DNA from: UBA5158 sp040389045
GTDB taxonomy: Bacteria; Pseudomonadota; Gammaproteobacteria; DSM-16500
Reading direction: 5' to 3'
Assembly: GCA_040389045.1 (NCBI GenBank)
Contig: JAZKAT010000038.1
Location: 1-51,247, forward strand
DNA length: 51,247 nt
How positions within the stretch are numbered: position 1 is the stretch's first letter; each line of letters begins with the position of its first letter. A program made the translations under genes and the position numbers. Below, piece by piece: positions 8,878 to 17,815 of this stretch. The notes beneath the pieces are model-generated. The model was not told where the DNA came from. It did no database searches and was given only the letters and a program-made list of their open reading frames with translations.

Positions 8878-11199
8878 CTATCCCCGCTGATAAATTTCAA
8901 AATTATCCAAAGTATCTACCTGTTTATAAGGCTGCCAAGCTTCACGAAACGCTTGATACCTTGAAAACAATTTAATGTAACTCTTATCGGTATCAACTAC
9001 CAATTTGCAATCCGGCGCACTGGCTATTTTTCCTTTATCGGTCAGGTGCACAGTGCAAGTCGTATTATGCTTAATAGTGACAATCATATATTGCGGTTTG
9101 TTTGCCGTTAAGCTTTGCGCAATCATTCCCACCATACGGTATTCATCTCGCAAGGCTTGCGCTTGGAGAGCGTGATGATTGCTATCGGCAACTTGCCGAT
9201 TCATGCGGTCTATCCACCACAGCATGGGAAACTGGCCCACAAAATGCGCTTTTGTATAAATGGAAACAAAAACAGCGGTATTATTTTCCGCAAAAAAATC
9301 AAATGTGCTGTTCGGGTGTCGCGCAAAGAAAGCTGAGAGCAAAGAATTCTTTTTATTATGGTTATCATAAACGGCTTCATCAATCTCTGAAAACATAAAC
9401 GAAACGGATCCTAAAAACAAAACCGCCGAGGCGCACACGCTAATCAATAGTTTTTCAGCAAAAACAAATACGGATGACAATTGCAGAAGACCAGGCTTGG
9501 TTAACAGCAATTCGCCAGTGAGTAAGGCTGCCAATAGGTTGGCTACACATAGCGCGGGGATGGTCCCAAAATAGCTAGACTGTTGCCACAAAAATGCTAA
9601 ACCAATAAAAGCCAGCAAACTCAATAATAAAATTCCATACGCTTCTTTGTAAAGTGTTTTCCTAAAATGCATCGTTGCCATCATCGCCACAAAGCAACAA
9701 TAAATACGATTTATATTTTCAAAGGATACCGCGTTTTTAGGCTGCTTAGCTGCTAACGAGTAAATATAATATTTTTTTAATATGGCCAAATTGAAACTAG
9801 AACCCCGCAGCACATACACTACGCCGGCAATAAAAATCACCCCAGTGATTAACCCAAAAGCGCTGCTCCGAGTTTTGTCTTGCAACCAAAATATGAAACT
9901 AAAAAGAAATGGCACCACCAAAACTACTAGCAATTGTTCAGGCTGGCCATAAGGCGTGGCCGAAAAAAATAGCGTCGCGATAAAAGCTAGAATGACGAAA
10001 AAACGCAACAATTCTTCTTGAAAGATTCGTTGGGTGTATTGATAGACCATCGTTATGGATAAGCAACTTAACATTGCTATGCCAAAACGCACCGCCATCA
10101 CCTGGATTGAGTCGGGGGTGACTTCGCCGGTGGGCACAATAAAGAATAAGACGATTACCGCTAAAAACCATTGCAGCAGCTGCGTTGTTAGTAACGCAAG
10201 CGGCGGTGATTTGCCAAATAAATCACGGGTGACCTGCCAGCCACACCAGCACCCTAAAATAATCGTCATGCTCAGCATAGGCAGTTGATGATAATAATCG
10301 GGCCTTCTTGAAAAATAATAGGCAGCCGCTAAAGCAACAATAGTCAGCATTAACAATTTTGTGATATGTGGATAAGGTAGGCGTTTATATAAAATTACCG
10401 CACTGATTAATACGGTCACAATATAAGCGCATACCGGGTCAAATAACATAGTCTGCCAAGTCGTTATTAAATAATATTTAGTGAGGATAGGCACAACCGC
10501 ATGTACGTAATCGGAAAAAAATAAAAAGACAATGCCAAGATAGCACAACGCAACCAGCCCAATCCCAACTGTTTCCGTGCGCAGCCATGCCAGCCTATTT
10601 TTTTTATGCATGAGGAGCCAGGTTTCCAGCACAAACGCTAAGGTAAAAAAATAGGGTTTTAAGCAAAAACCAATCCCAGCCATGAGCCCAACAATCAGCG
10701 CCTGTGATGCTGCAACCGGTTTATTTTCAATTCGTAACAATACCATCCAAACATAAGGTAATGACAAAATAAAAAATAAACTTTCCCGTTCGCCAAAAGC
10801 AACATTGGGTAAAATAAACATGACTAGAGTGATAGCAGAGAGCATGACCACGAGTGACTTAGTATCGGCTATAATTCTTGCTAACAAGTTATAACTTAAA
10901 CCAACGGAAAGTAATCCTAGTATGGCAACATAAAAGCGGAAGGCATCCGTTGAATTGAATGCAGTGTATTTTGCCAGGAAAATCACCGGAATATTTAGCA
11001 AAATAACCAGGGGCGGGTTGGGTTCAAAAAACCCATGAAGATAGCTGCCGCCAGCTAAGAGTCTTTGCGCAGCCTGAATGAAATAGACATTATCCGCATG
11101 TATGCCGATACGAGTCTGGATAAAAACCCATAACATCATTAACAACAGGCAGGGTAAGCTGACGATGAGTATTTTTTTAAGTTGCGCCGTGTGCCGCAT
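8878..11199 (-). CDS. GT-C-type multi-spanning membrane protein (copy A), glycosyltransferase-like
   Basis: 773 residues, about a dozen or more membrane segments and a C-terminal soluble part. The first outside loop (IHADNVYFIQAAQRLLAGGS..GFFEPNPPL), with an early aspartate and a P-x-P motif, and the FGERES loop near residue 135 are typical of GT39/ArnT-like polyprenyl-sugar glycosyltransferases. The acceptor is unknown; surface polysaccharide or lipid A decoration is plausible. It starts 6 bases after the stop of its paralogue and lies downstream of it, with only a weak ribosome site, so it is probably co-transcribed. Relative to copy B it lacks about 41 residues in the middle. Large parts are identical in DNA to copy B. 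Confidence 0.7.
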   Translation of the reverse strand: MRHTAQLKKILIVSLPCLLLMMLWVFIQTRIGIHADNVYFIQAAQRLLAGGSYLHGFFEPNPPLVILLNIPVIFLAKYTAFNSTDAFRFYVAILGLLSVGLSYNLLARIIADTKSLVVMLSAITLVMFILPNVAFGERESLFFILSLPYVWMVLLRIENKPVAASQALIVGLMAGIGFCLKPYFFTLAFVLETWLLMHKKNRLAWLRTETVGIGLVALCYLGIVFLFFSDYVHAVVPILTKYYLITTWQTMLFDPVCAYIVTVLISAVILYKRLPYPHITKLLMLTIVALAAAYYFSRRPDYYHQLPMLSMTIILGCWCGWQVTRDLFGKSPPLALLTTQLLQWFLAVIVLFFIVPTGEVTPDSIQVMAVRFGIAMLSCLSITMVYQYTQRIFQEELLRFFVILAFIATLFFSATPYGQPEQLLVVLVVPFLFSFIFWLQDKTRSSAFGLITGVIFIAGVVYVLRGSSFNLAILKKYYIYSLAAKQPKNAVSFENINRIYCCFVAMMATMHFRKTLYKEAYGILLLSLLAFIGLAFLWQQSSYFGTIPALCVANLLAALLTGELLLTKPGLLQLSSVFVFAEKLLISVCASAVLFLGSVSFMFSEIDEAVYDNHNKKNSLLSAFFARHPNSTFDFFAENNTAVFVSIYTKAHFVGQFPMLWWIDRMNRQVADSNHHALQAQALRDEYRMVGMIAQSLTANKPQYMIVTIKHNTTCTVHLTDKGKIASAPDCKLVVDTDKSYIKLFSRYQAFREAWQPYKQVDTLDNFEIYQRG
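10235..10531. repeat. Shared block 1, copy A (99% identical to 12686-12982)
   Basis: 297 bases inside membrane-protein copy A that differ from 12686-12982 at only three positions by eye (near 10252, 10504 and 10515), at a constant offset of 2451 bases. Sequence on both sides is clearly more diverged, which points to gene conversion. Confidence 0.85.
10738..11181. repeat. Shared block 2, copy A (identical to 13189-13632)
   Basis: 444 bases covering the first ~148 codons of copy A that I find identical to 13189-13632, synonymous positions included. Identity stops abruptly at both ends. Confidence 0.9.
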
Positions 11200-11205
11200 T
11201 TTGCA

Positions 11206-13650
11206 TTAACCCCGCTGGTAAACTTCAACATCATCGAAAGTATCTACATACTTATAAGATTGCCAGGCTTCGCGAAACGTTTGATATTTCGAAAACAATT
11301 TGATGTAACTGCCGTTGGTGTCAGCTATGGTTTGGCAATGGTATGGGCCAAGCGGACTCGCCGAGGAAATAACGCAGCTAGTATTAAGCCGGGTAGTCAC
11401 AATGATATATTGCGGTTTGTTCGCTATTAAGCTTTGCGCAATCATTCCCACCAGCAGCGACTCATCTTTCAATGCCAGCGCTTGTTCATCACTATGATTT
11501 TGATCGGACAGTTGCTTTTTCATTCTCTCTAGCCACCAAAACATGGGAAACTGGCCCACAAAATGCGCTTTACTATAGATAGAAACCAGTAACTTATCGT
11601 TATCTTCTGCAAAATAATCAAATGTACTATTTGGATGTTGCGCAAAGAACGCAGTGAGTGAAGATGCTTTCTTATTGTGGGTGTCCTCAACGAATTCCTG
11701 GATCTTGACATACATAGTCGAAAACGCACCTAAAAACAAAACCGCGCAGGCAAGAATACAAATCAATAACTTTTCAATAAAAACACAGGGAGCAACCATT
11801 CGCATAAGACTTGGTTTGGTTAACAACAATTCGCCTATGATTAATGCCACCAATAGGTTGGCTGTGCACAGCGCGGGAATTGTCGCAAAATGGCTGACAG
11901 GTTGCCACCAAAATGACAGCCCAATAAATACCAGAAGACTCAATAATAATATGCCATTAACAATGCGATAATTTGTTTTCTTAAAATGGATCGCTGACAT
12001 GACTGCAACCAGGTAACAATAATACCGGTTCATATTCTCAAATTGCCCTTCGTTCGCGGGATGTTTAACTGTTAGTGAGTAAAGGTAATATTTCTTTATG
12101 ACACTTACATTGAAGCCCAATTCCTGCAGCAGGAAATTAAAAGATCCCAGCAGATATAGCGCATAGATTACGCAGGCAATGAGTAAGGCATTATAGGATT
12201 TTCTCATTATTTTTTTATTTTGAAAAAGTACAAAAATTTCGAGAATAGCCAGCAGCGCAAGATGATAATCGATTATCAAGGCGCAGCCAAACATCACCCC
12301 AGTTATTAACCCCAACCTATTTTTTTGATCTTGCAACATAAGCATGCGATCAAAAAGATAGGGCATCACCAAAACCACCATCAATTGTTCACGCTGACCG
12401 TAAGGAATAGCGGAAAAAAACAGCGACACCATAAAAACCATGCGCATTAAAAAGCGCAACAATTCATCCGCAAAAATCCGCTGCGAATATTGATAAATTA
12501 TCGCAATAGATAACAGACTTAACATGGCGATAACCAAACGTAAAGTCATCAAGTTGATGGAGGAACTGTTAATACTGGTGGTAGGCACAATAAAAAATAA
12601 AACGATTGCCGCTAAAAACCACTTAAACAATTCGGGTGTTAACAGCGCGGGTGATCGCGATCTGCTAAATAAATCCCCCGCGATTTGCCAGCCACACCAG
12701 CATCCTAAAATAATCGTCATGCTCAGCATAGGCAGTTGATGATAATAATCGGGCCTTCTTGAAAAATAATAGGCAGCCGCTAAAGCAACAATAGTCAGCA
12801 TTAACAATTTTGTGATATGTGGATAAGGTAGGCGTTTATATAAAATTACCGCACTGATTAATACGGTCACAATATAAGCGCATACCGGGTCAAATAACAT
12901 AGTCTGCCAAGTCGTTATTAAATAATATTTAGTGAGGATAGGCACAACCGCATGCACGTAATCGGGAAAAAATAAAAAGACGCTGGCTAGGTAGCATAAC
13001 GCAACCAGGGCAATACAGATTGATTCTATGCGCAGCCATGCAAAACTATATTTATGCTGAATGATGAGCCAGGCTTCAAGTGCAAGCGGTAACATAAAGA
13101 AATAAGGTTTTAAGCAAAAGCCTATACCAGCCATAACCCCAACAATCAGTGCCTCTACCGTAGCGACAGGTATTTTTTCAATTCTTAGCAATACCATCCA
13201 AACATAAGGTAATGACAAAATAAAAAATAAACTTTCCCGTTCGCCAAAAGCAACATTGGGTAAAATAAACATGACTAGAGTGATAGCAGAGAGCATGACC
13301 ACGAGTGACTTAGTATCGGCTATAATTCTTGCTAACAAGTTATAACTTAAACCAACGGAAAGTAATCCTAGTATGGCAACATAAAAGCGGAAGGCATCCG
13401 TTGAATTGAATGCAGTGTATTTTGCCAGGAAAATCACCGGAATATTTAGCAAAATAACCAGGGGCGGGTTGGGTTCAAAAAACCCATGAAGATAGCTGCC
13501 GCCAGCTAAGAGTCTTTGCGCAGCCTGAATGAAATAGACATTATCCGCATGTATGCCGATACGAGTCTGGATAAAAACCCATAACATCATTAACAACAGG
13601 CAGGGTAAGCTGACGATGAGTATTTTTTTAAGCTGCGCCGCCTTTTCCAT
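11206..13650 (-). CDS. GT-C-type multi-spanning membrane protein (copy B), glycosyltransferase-like
   Basis: 814 residues. Same architecture as copy A: an N-terminal membrane helix, a loop with HADNVYFIQAA and EPNPPL, the FGERES motif, many further helices, and a C-terminal soluble stretch ending VEVYQRG (copy A ends FEIYQRG). It contains about 41 residues absent from copy A, around the segment with DYHLALLAILEIFVLF, an extra hydrophobic stretch. ATG at 13650 follows AAGGAAAGTAA, a good ribosome site, so it is probably the first gene of the pair. The function is inferred from the GT-C-like loop pattern only; the donor, probably a polyprenyl-phosphate sugar, and the acceptor are unknown. Confidence 0.7.
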   Translation of the reverse strand: MEKAAQLKKILIVSLPCLLLMMLWVFIQTRIGIHADNVYFIQAAQRLLAGGSYLHGFFEPNPPLVILLNIPVIFLAKYTAFNSTDAFRFYVAILGLLSVGLSYNLLARIIADTKSLVVMLSAITLVMFILPNVAFGERESLFFILSLPYVWMVLLRIEKIPVATVEALIVGVMAGIGFCLKPYFFMLPLALEAWLIIQHKYSFAWLRIESICIALVALCYLASVFLFFPDYVHAVVPILTKYYLITTWQTMLFDPVCAYIVTVLISAVILYKRLPYPHITKLLMLTIVALAAAYYFSRRPDYYHQLPMLSMTIILGCWCGWQIAGDLFSRSRSPALLTPELFKWFLAAIVLFFIVPTTSINSSSINLMTLRLVIAMLSLLSIAIIYQYSQRIFADELLRFLMRMVFMVSLFFSAIPYGQREQLMVVLVMPYLFDRMLMLQDQKNRLGLITGVMFGCALIIDYHLALLAILEIFVLFQNKKIMRKSYNALLIACVIYALYLLGSFNFLLQELGFNVSVIKKYYLYSLTVKHPANEGQFENMNRYYCYLVAVMSAIHFKKTNYRIVNGILLLSLLVFIGLSFWWQPVSHFATIPALCTANLLVALIIGELLLTKPSLMRMVAPCVFIEKLLICILACAVLFLGAFSTMYVKIQEFVEDTHNKKASSLTAFFAQHPNSTFDYFAEDNDKLLVSIYSKAHFVGQFPMFWWLERMKKQLSDQNHSDEQALALKDESLLVGMIAQSLIANKPQYIIVTTRLNTSCVISSASPLGPYHCQTIADTNGSYIKLFSKYQTFREAWQSYKYVDTFDDVEVYQRG
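12686..12982. repeat. Shared block 1, copy B
   Basis: Partner of 10235-10531, three differences in 297 bases by eye. Confidence 0.85.
13189..13632. repeat. Shared block 2, copy B
   Basis: Partner of 10738-11181; no difference found over 444 bases. As direct repeats 2.45 kb apart, the blocks could also recombine to delete one gene and leave a hybrid. Confidence 0.9.
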
Positions 13651-13838
13651 TTACTTTCCTTGTCTATGATTATCCTTAAGGAGTGCCATTGGCAGGATAC
13701 TAAAACTTCTAGCCATCTTTCTAGTTATAATCAATGATTGCGCACTATATGACCAAATATTGATTTTGCAATAATTTTACTTAATAGATGTTTTGGCACC
13801 AACGTTGTAAAATCCCGATATCATAAGTGGGGTCAAAA

Positions 13839-15116
13839 GTGACTACAGCACCAAAAAATTACGGTAAGTTAGCCTGGGTAGTGGTACTCACCGCGGCGCT
13901 GTTTTTCTTTTACCAATTTATCCAACTCAATTTGCCTAACGCGCTCAACCGCCAATTAATGCAGACCTTTAACCTGGATGCCACCGGACTTGGTATATTG
14001 GCGTCGGTGTATTTTTGGGCAAACGCATTGTTCCTCTTCCCCGCCGGTATGCTGATGGATAGGTATTCCCCCAAAAAACTCCTGCAAGCCGCCGTAACCG
14101 TCTCTATCATCGGCACTTATATATTTGCCAGCGCGCACAATTATATTTTTGCCGCCGCCGGCCGTTTTATCGTGGGCTTAGGCGCCGCGTTTTGTTTTTT
14201 AAGTTGCATACGCCTGGCTTCCCGCTGGTTTCCACCGCAACGCATGGCACTAGTAACCGGCATGGTTGTAACCATGGCCATGCTGGGTGGGTTTATCGCC
14301 CAGAGCCCACTGGTATTACTGGCCAAATGGGCGGGCTGGCGTAACGCCGTGTTAATCGATGCCGGACTGGGATTAGTGGTTGCGATCGCTATCGGCAGCC
14401 TGGTGCAAGACTACCCCGCCGATGGCATGGCCGAAGCACAAGCCGATAAAGTCAAATTACAAAAGTTAGGTTTTTGGCAAAGCATTAAATTAGTGTTAAC
14501 CAACCGTAATAACTGGTTAGGTGGAATTTATACCGCCTTACTCAACTTGCCGGTGTTCTTGCTAGGTGGTTTATGGGGCGTGCGTTATCTCGTGCAAGTC
14601 CATGGCGTTTCAGAAATCCAGGCATCGTATGCGACCAGCATGTTATTTGTCGGCATTATTTTTGGATCGCCAGCGTTTGGCTGGTTCAGTGATCATATAG
14701 GGCGCCGTTGTTTACCCATGGTGGTAGGCGCTATTGTTTCACTGTTAGTGATGCTGATCCTCATGTATGCCCCAGGTTTGTCATTGACGTCCTTGATGGT
14801 GTTATTTTTCTTGATCGGTTTTGTCACCAGTTCACAAGTTTTATCTTACCCCACCATTGCAGAATTAAATCCTATTGCCTTAACTGGCATGGCGGTGAGT
14901 GTCGCCTCGATTCTTATTCAAGGCAGCGGCGCTATCTTCGATCCTCTCTTTGGCAAAGTACTGGAATGGAATTGGGATAGAACACTGGTTAACGGTCAAC
15001 CGATTTATTCCATCAGTGATTTCAATACGGCCATGATGATTATGCCAATCGCCTTTGTGATTGGCCTGATAATAGCGTTTCTGATTAAAGAAACGTATTG
15101 CGAATCACAAGCGTAA
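13839..15116 (+). CDS. MFS transporter, Pht-like, possibly for nucleosides
   Basis: About 425 residues, 12 predicted membrane segments. The MFS loop 2-3 motif is present as AGMLMDRYSPKK and repeats in the second half as GWFSDHIGRR. The pattern LGILASVYFWANAL and the overall layout resemble the Pht transporters that Legionella uses to import amino acids or thymidine inside the phagosome. Placement before deoB and after the phosphorylase/deoC pair suggests a nucleoside substrate. GTG at 13839 is preferred to GTG at 13827 because GTGGGG lies at proper spacing only for the former. The substrate is inference from context. Confidence 0.72.
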   Translation: MTTAPKNYGKLAWVVVLTAALFFFYQFIQLNLPNALNRQLMQTFNLDATGLGILASVYFWANALFLFPAGMLMDRYSPKKLLQAAVTVSIIGTYIFASAHNYIFAAAGRFIVGLGAAFCFLSCIRLASRWFPPQRMALVTGMVVTMAMLGGFIAQSPLVLLAKWAGWRNAVLIDAGLGLVVAIAIGSLVQDYPADGMAEAQADKVKLQKLGFWQSIKLVLTNRNNWLGGIYTALLNLPVFLLGGLWGVRYLVQVHGVSEIQASYATSMLFVGIIFGSPAFGWFSDHIGRRCLPMVVGAIVSLLVMLILMYAPGLSLTSLMVLFFLIGFVTSSQVLSYPTIAELNPIALTGMAVSVASILIQGSGAIFDPLFGKVLEWNWDRTLVNGQPIYSISDFNTAMMIMPIAFVIGLIIAFLIKETYCESQA

Positions 15117-15124
15117 GGAAACCT

Positions 15125-16339
15125 ATGGCGCGCGCTTTTATTCTGTTGTTAGATTCTTTTGGTGTAGGCGCCAGCAGCGATGCCGCGGATTATGGTGACG
15201 CTGGCGCGGACACTTTACGTCACATCGCCGAATATTGCGCTGCGGGTCGCGCTGATAAAGCCGGCATACGTCAAGGCGTGTTGCAAATACCTAACCTGCT
15301 ACGTTTAGGCATTAATGGCGCGGCGCAAGCCAGTCAAGGCAAAACGATTGCGGGCTTCCCCGAAAATTTTACCCTCACTGGCGCCTACGGTTGCGCAGTT
15401 GAAACCAGTAAAGGTAAAGACACACCTAGCGGTCACTGGGAAATCGCCGGCGTGCCAGTCACATTTGACTGGGGCTATTTTTCTGAAGAACCCTGTTTTC
15501 CGCCAGCATTGGTAGAAGAATTTATTCGCGTCGCCAAGCTGCCCGGAATTTTAGGTAACAAACATGCATCCGGCACAGAAATTATCGTCGAGCTAGGCGA
15601 AGAACATGTGCAAACCGGCAAACCTATTGTGTACACCTCCGCTGACAGTGTTTTCCAAATTGCCGCGCATGAAGAAACATTTGGTTTGCAGCGACTCTAT
15701 GAAATCAGTCTCATCGCCCGCGAACTAGTAAATAAATACAATATTGGCCGCGTCATCGCCCGTCCCTTCAAAGGTGATCTGGGCAGTCACATTCGCACCG
15801 GCAACCGTCGCGATTTTTCCATACCACCACCCGAAGCTACACTGCTAGATCATTTAGTCGCCGCAGGACGTGAAGTGATTGCCATAGGCAAAGTCGCAGA
15901 TATTTACGCGCACCAAGGCATTACGCAAACGTTAAAAGCAGACGGCAACATGGCGCTGATGGATGCGTTAATCAACGCGGCGCGCACTGCACCCGAAGGC
16001 AGTCTTACCTTTGTAAATTTTGTGGATTTTGACATGCTCTACGGTCATCGCCGGGATGTAATAGGTTACGCCAAAGCGCTGGAAGATTTTGACACCCGCC
16101 TGCCAGAATTTGAAAAACTATTAAAGCCCCATGATCTTGCCATCATCACCGCCGATCATGGTTGTGACCCCACCTGGCGCGGCACCGATCATACCCGCGA
16201 AAATATTCCTATCCTGGCTTTCGGCCCTGATGTTATTCCCGGCCCCATAGGCAAGCGCCAGACTTTCGCCGATATAGGGCAAACCATTGCCAAACACTTG
16301 GCAATTCCTGCCTTATCGCGTGGCACAGCATTTTGGTAA
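15125..16339 (+). CDS. deoB: Phosphopentomutase
   Basis: 404 residues, close to E. coli DeoB (407). Converts (deoxy)ribose 1-phosphate to the 5-phosphate, linking nucleoside phosphorolysis to DeoC and transketolase. Alkaline-phosphatase-fold metal sites are visible: LLDSFGVGAS at the N-terminus with the metal aspartate, KGKDTPSGHWE with the catalytic threonine near 95, and ADHGCDPTW..TDHTREN near the C-terminus. ATG at 15125 follows AAGGA; an upstream in-frame TTG at 15098 would overlap the MFS gene and lies before the ribosome site. It starts 8 bases after the transporter stop, so the two form one operon. Confidence 0.96.
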   Translation: MARAFILLLDSFGVGASSDAADYGDAGADTLRHIAEYCAAGRADKAGIRQGVLQIPNLLRLGINGAAQASQGKTIAGFPENFTLTGAYGCAVETSKGKDTPSGHWEIAGVPVTFDWGYFSEEPCFPPALVEEFIRVAKLPGILGNKHASGTEIIVELGEEHVQTGKPIVYTSADSVFQIAAHEETFGLQRLYEISLIARELVNKYNIGRVIARPFKGDLGSHIRTGNRRDFSIPPPEATLLDHLVAAGREVIAIGKVADIYAHQGITQTLKADGNMALMDALINAARTAPEGSLTFVNFVDFDMLYGHRRDVIGYAKALEDFDTRLPEFEKLLKPHDLAIITADHGCDPTWRGTDHTRENIPILAFGPDVIPGPIGKRQTFADIGQTIAKHLAIPALSRGTAFW

Positions 16340-16343
16340 GCCC

Positions 16344-17027
16344 TTAGCGTAACCTTATTCCTGAGGGTTGTACTTTGTCATATTTATGCAGCGTTAATCC
16401 CGCAGAAATTTTGCTAATTTCAATTAATAAATTTTTAACACAAGCGGTTAATTTTTTGCGGGGACAGAAAGTGATTGGTAAATCCATCTTTCCATCCCAA
16501 TCTTCTAAAGTTAAAATCTGTTCGTCAGTAAAATTCAATTTATAAAAGATGGGTTTTTCAATTCGAATATTCTTATCATCCGCAGTGCCAGATAGCGGAG
16601 ACTGTCGCAGTAATTGAATATCACTGCTGTCATAAATAAAAATATAATCAATCCAGTAAGAGGGTGTGTTGTTATAAGCATATTCAAGAAAATAGTGATC
16701 ATTATTAGCTGCAACAAATTCTCTGCCGCGCTCAGTTTCTATGTCAGCCTTGATGGCATTTAGAAAACTTTCACCATCTGGATTATTTATCATAAGACCG
16801 TTGTAGCATTGTCCGCAGCCATCGAAAGTTGGGTAATGAGGGTAAATCGCCAGCAAAAGGGGTAATGAGACTATTAAACTTATATCAGTTTTTTGTTCTG
16901 AGTCACTCTCCTCAGAGCTGCTGGACACTTCGATTGTTTGCGGGTTATTTGCTAGAGGTTCAACGGATTTCTTGTCATTAGTCCTGTGTTTACCCGGTGC
17001 GGGCACAAAAAATGTAGTGAAGCTCAT
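16344..17027 (-). CDS. Unrecognised protein, acidic/serine-rich N-terminus
   Basis: 227 residues from ATG at 17027, which sits 6 bases after AAGGAG; GTG at 17030 is too close. No known family recognised. A low-complexity stretch EVSSSSEESDSEQK (about 33-46) precedes a short hydrophobic segment (50-61, too short for a firm membrane helix). The rest looks like a compact soluble domain with an aromatic-rich centre (HYFLEYAYNNTPSYW) and four cysteines (CGQC pair, FCPRKKLTAC). No signal peptide. It converges on deoB with 4 bases between stops. An effector or a stress protein are both possible; no function is claimed. Confidence 0.5.
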   Translation of the reverse strand: MSFTTFFVPAPGKHRTNDKKSVEPLANNPQTIEVSSSSEESDSEQKTDISLIVSLPLLLAIYPHYPTFDGCGQCYNGLMINNPDGESFLNAIKADIETERGREFVAANNDHYFLEYAYNNTPSYWIDYIFIYDSSDIQLLRQSPLSGTADDKNIRIEKPIFYKLNFTDEQILTLEDWDGKMDLPITFCPRKKLTACVKNLLIEISKISAGLTLHKYDKVQPSGIRLR

Positions 17028-17240
17028 CACGCGCTCCTTGCTATCGCAGTTCTTTTAAAATTAGGAAAATAAGTTTTATAGTGGATTGATTTATTTGGTA
17101 ATAAAAAACCGTCCGGCCCAAATAATACACCTATCCGCCTAAAAGTGGACAAAAATTTTTTGGCGTAAAAAAGATAAAAGTGAATATTTTTAACTAATTG
17201 ATTCCACTGGGTAAGTAGAATTTTTAGTTTTACCCCAACA

Positions 17241-17267
17241 TTGCAAATTTTTTAAAGCTGTTATAAT
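17241..17267 (+). promoter_or_regulatory. Candidate sigma-70 promoter for the gene at 17300
   Basis: TTGCAA at 17241-17246 and a perfect TATAAT at 17262-17267, spaced by 15 bases (shorter than the ideal 17). The start codon is 33 bases downstream. The surrounding 17028-17299 holds no gene and must also carry the divergent promoter of the minus-strand neighbour; nothing else was recognised there. Confidence 0.4.
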
Positions 17268-17299
17268 TAAAAAAAGTTGCAGCCATAACGGAGCGCCGC

Positions 17300-17812
17300 A
17301 TGGATAAACTAAAAGCCGCCTGTGAAAATTTCAAGGCGCACCTTGCTAAAGTCGTCGCGCAGGAACTGCAAAATCCGCAGTTCAGATTAAATTTAGCTAA
17401 AGGTTTAAAAGGTTTAACCAATTTACAAATGTCTGAGTTTATCGAATTTAAAACTATCGCGCACAAATCTGCAATTACCACAGTCGACATTGATCGCATC
17501 ATTAACGCCATCGTACGTCGTGACCCACCCGCGGAATTTGCTGACAACTATAAGAATTTTGCCATCGCGCTGGAAAAGTATCGCGCGGTCAGTGATTTAA
17601 TTTCAAAAGTAAATGATAGCAGTGCGTTTAGAAAAACCTTCGACCATTATCAAAATATACTTTTAAAGAATCGTGACCAGCAAACCGTGGACTTTTTTAA
17701 AGTGATTAAGCCAGACTTTAATATCACTTACACGCAGGACAGCATATTCAAAAACCCCCGCACCGCACCTGCTATGATGGAAGCCGTTCAAGCAAAAAAA
17801 TTCACGAAGTAA
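17300..17812 (+). CDS. Unrecognised small helical protein
   Basis: 170 residues, basic, no signal peptide or membrane segment. Predicted mostly helical: the first 25 residues form an amphipathic helix (KLKAACENFKAHLAKVVAQE), and a second helical half contains KNFAIALEKYRAVSDLIS. The middle has VDIDRIINAIVRRD. No family recognised. ATG at 17300 follows CGGAG by 6 bases. Its stop is 3 bases from the stop of the convergent L,D-transpeptidase gene. Real gene status is supported by the ribosome site, promoter and tight packing. Confidence 0.55.
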   Translation: MDKLKAACENFKAHLAKVVAQELQNPQFRLNLAKGLKGLTNLQMSEFIEFKTIAHKSAITTVDIDRIINAIVRRDPPAEFADNYKNFAIALEKYRAVSDLISKVNDSSAFRKTFDHYQNILLKNRDQQTVDFFKVIKPDFNITYTQDSIFKNPRTAPAMMEAVQAKKFTK

Positions 17813-17815
17813 TTT

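Noticed and set aside
9102..9398. Plus-strand open frames inside membrane-protein copy A
   Set aside because: They are antisense shadows of a clear coding gene; no ribosome site and no recognisable protein.
8878..13650. Assembly artefact duplicating one gene
   Set aside because: The two copies differ widely outside the identical blocks and by a 41-residue indel, so both are real genes.
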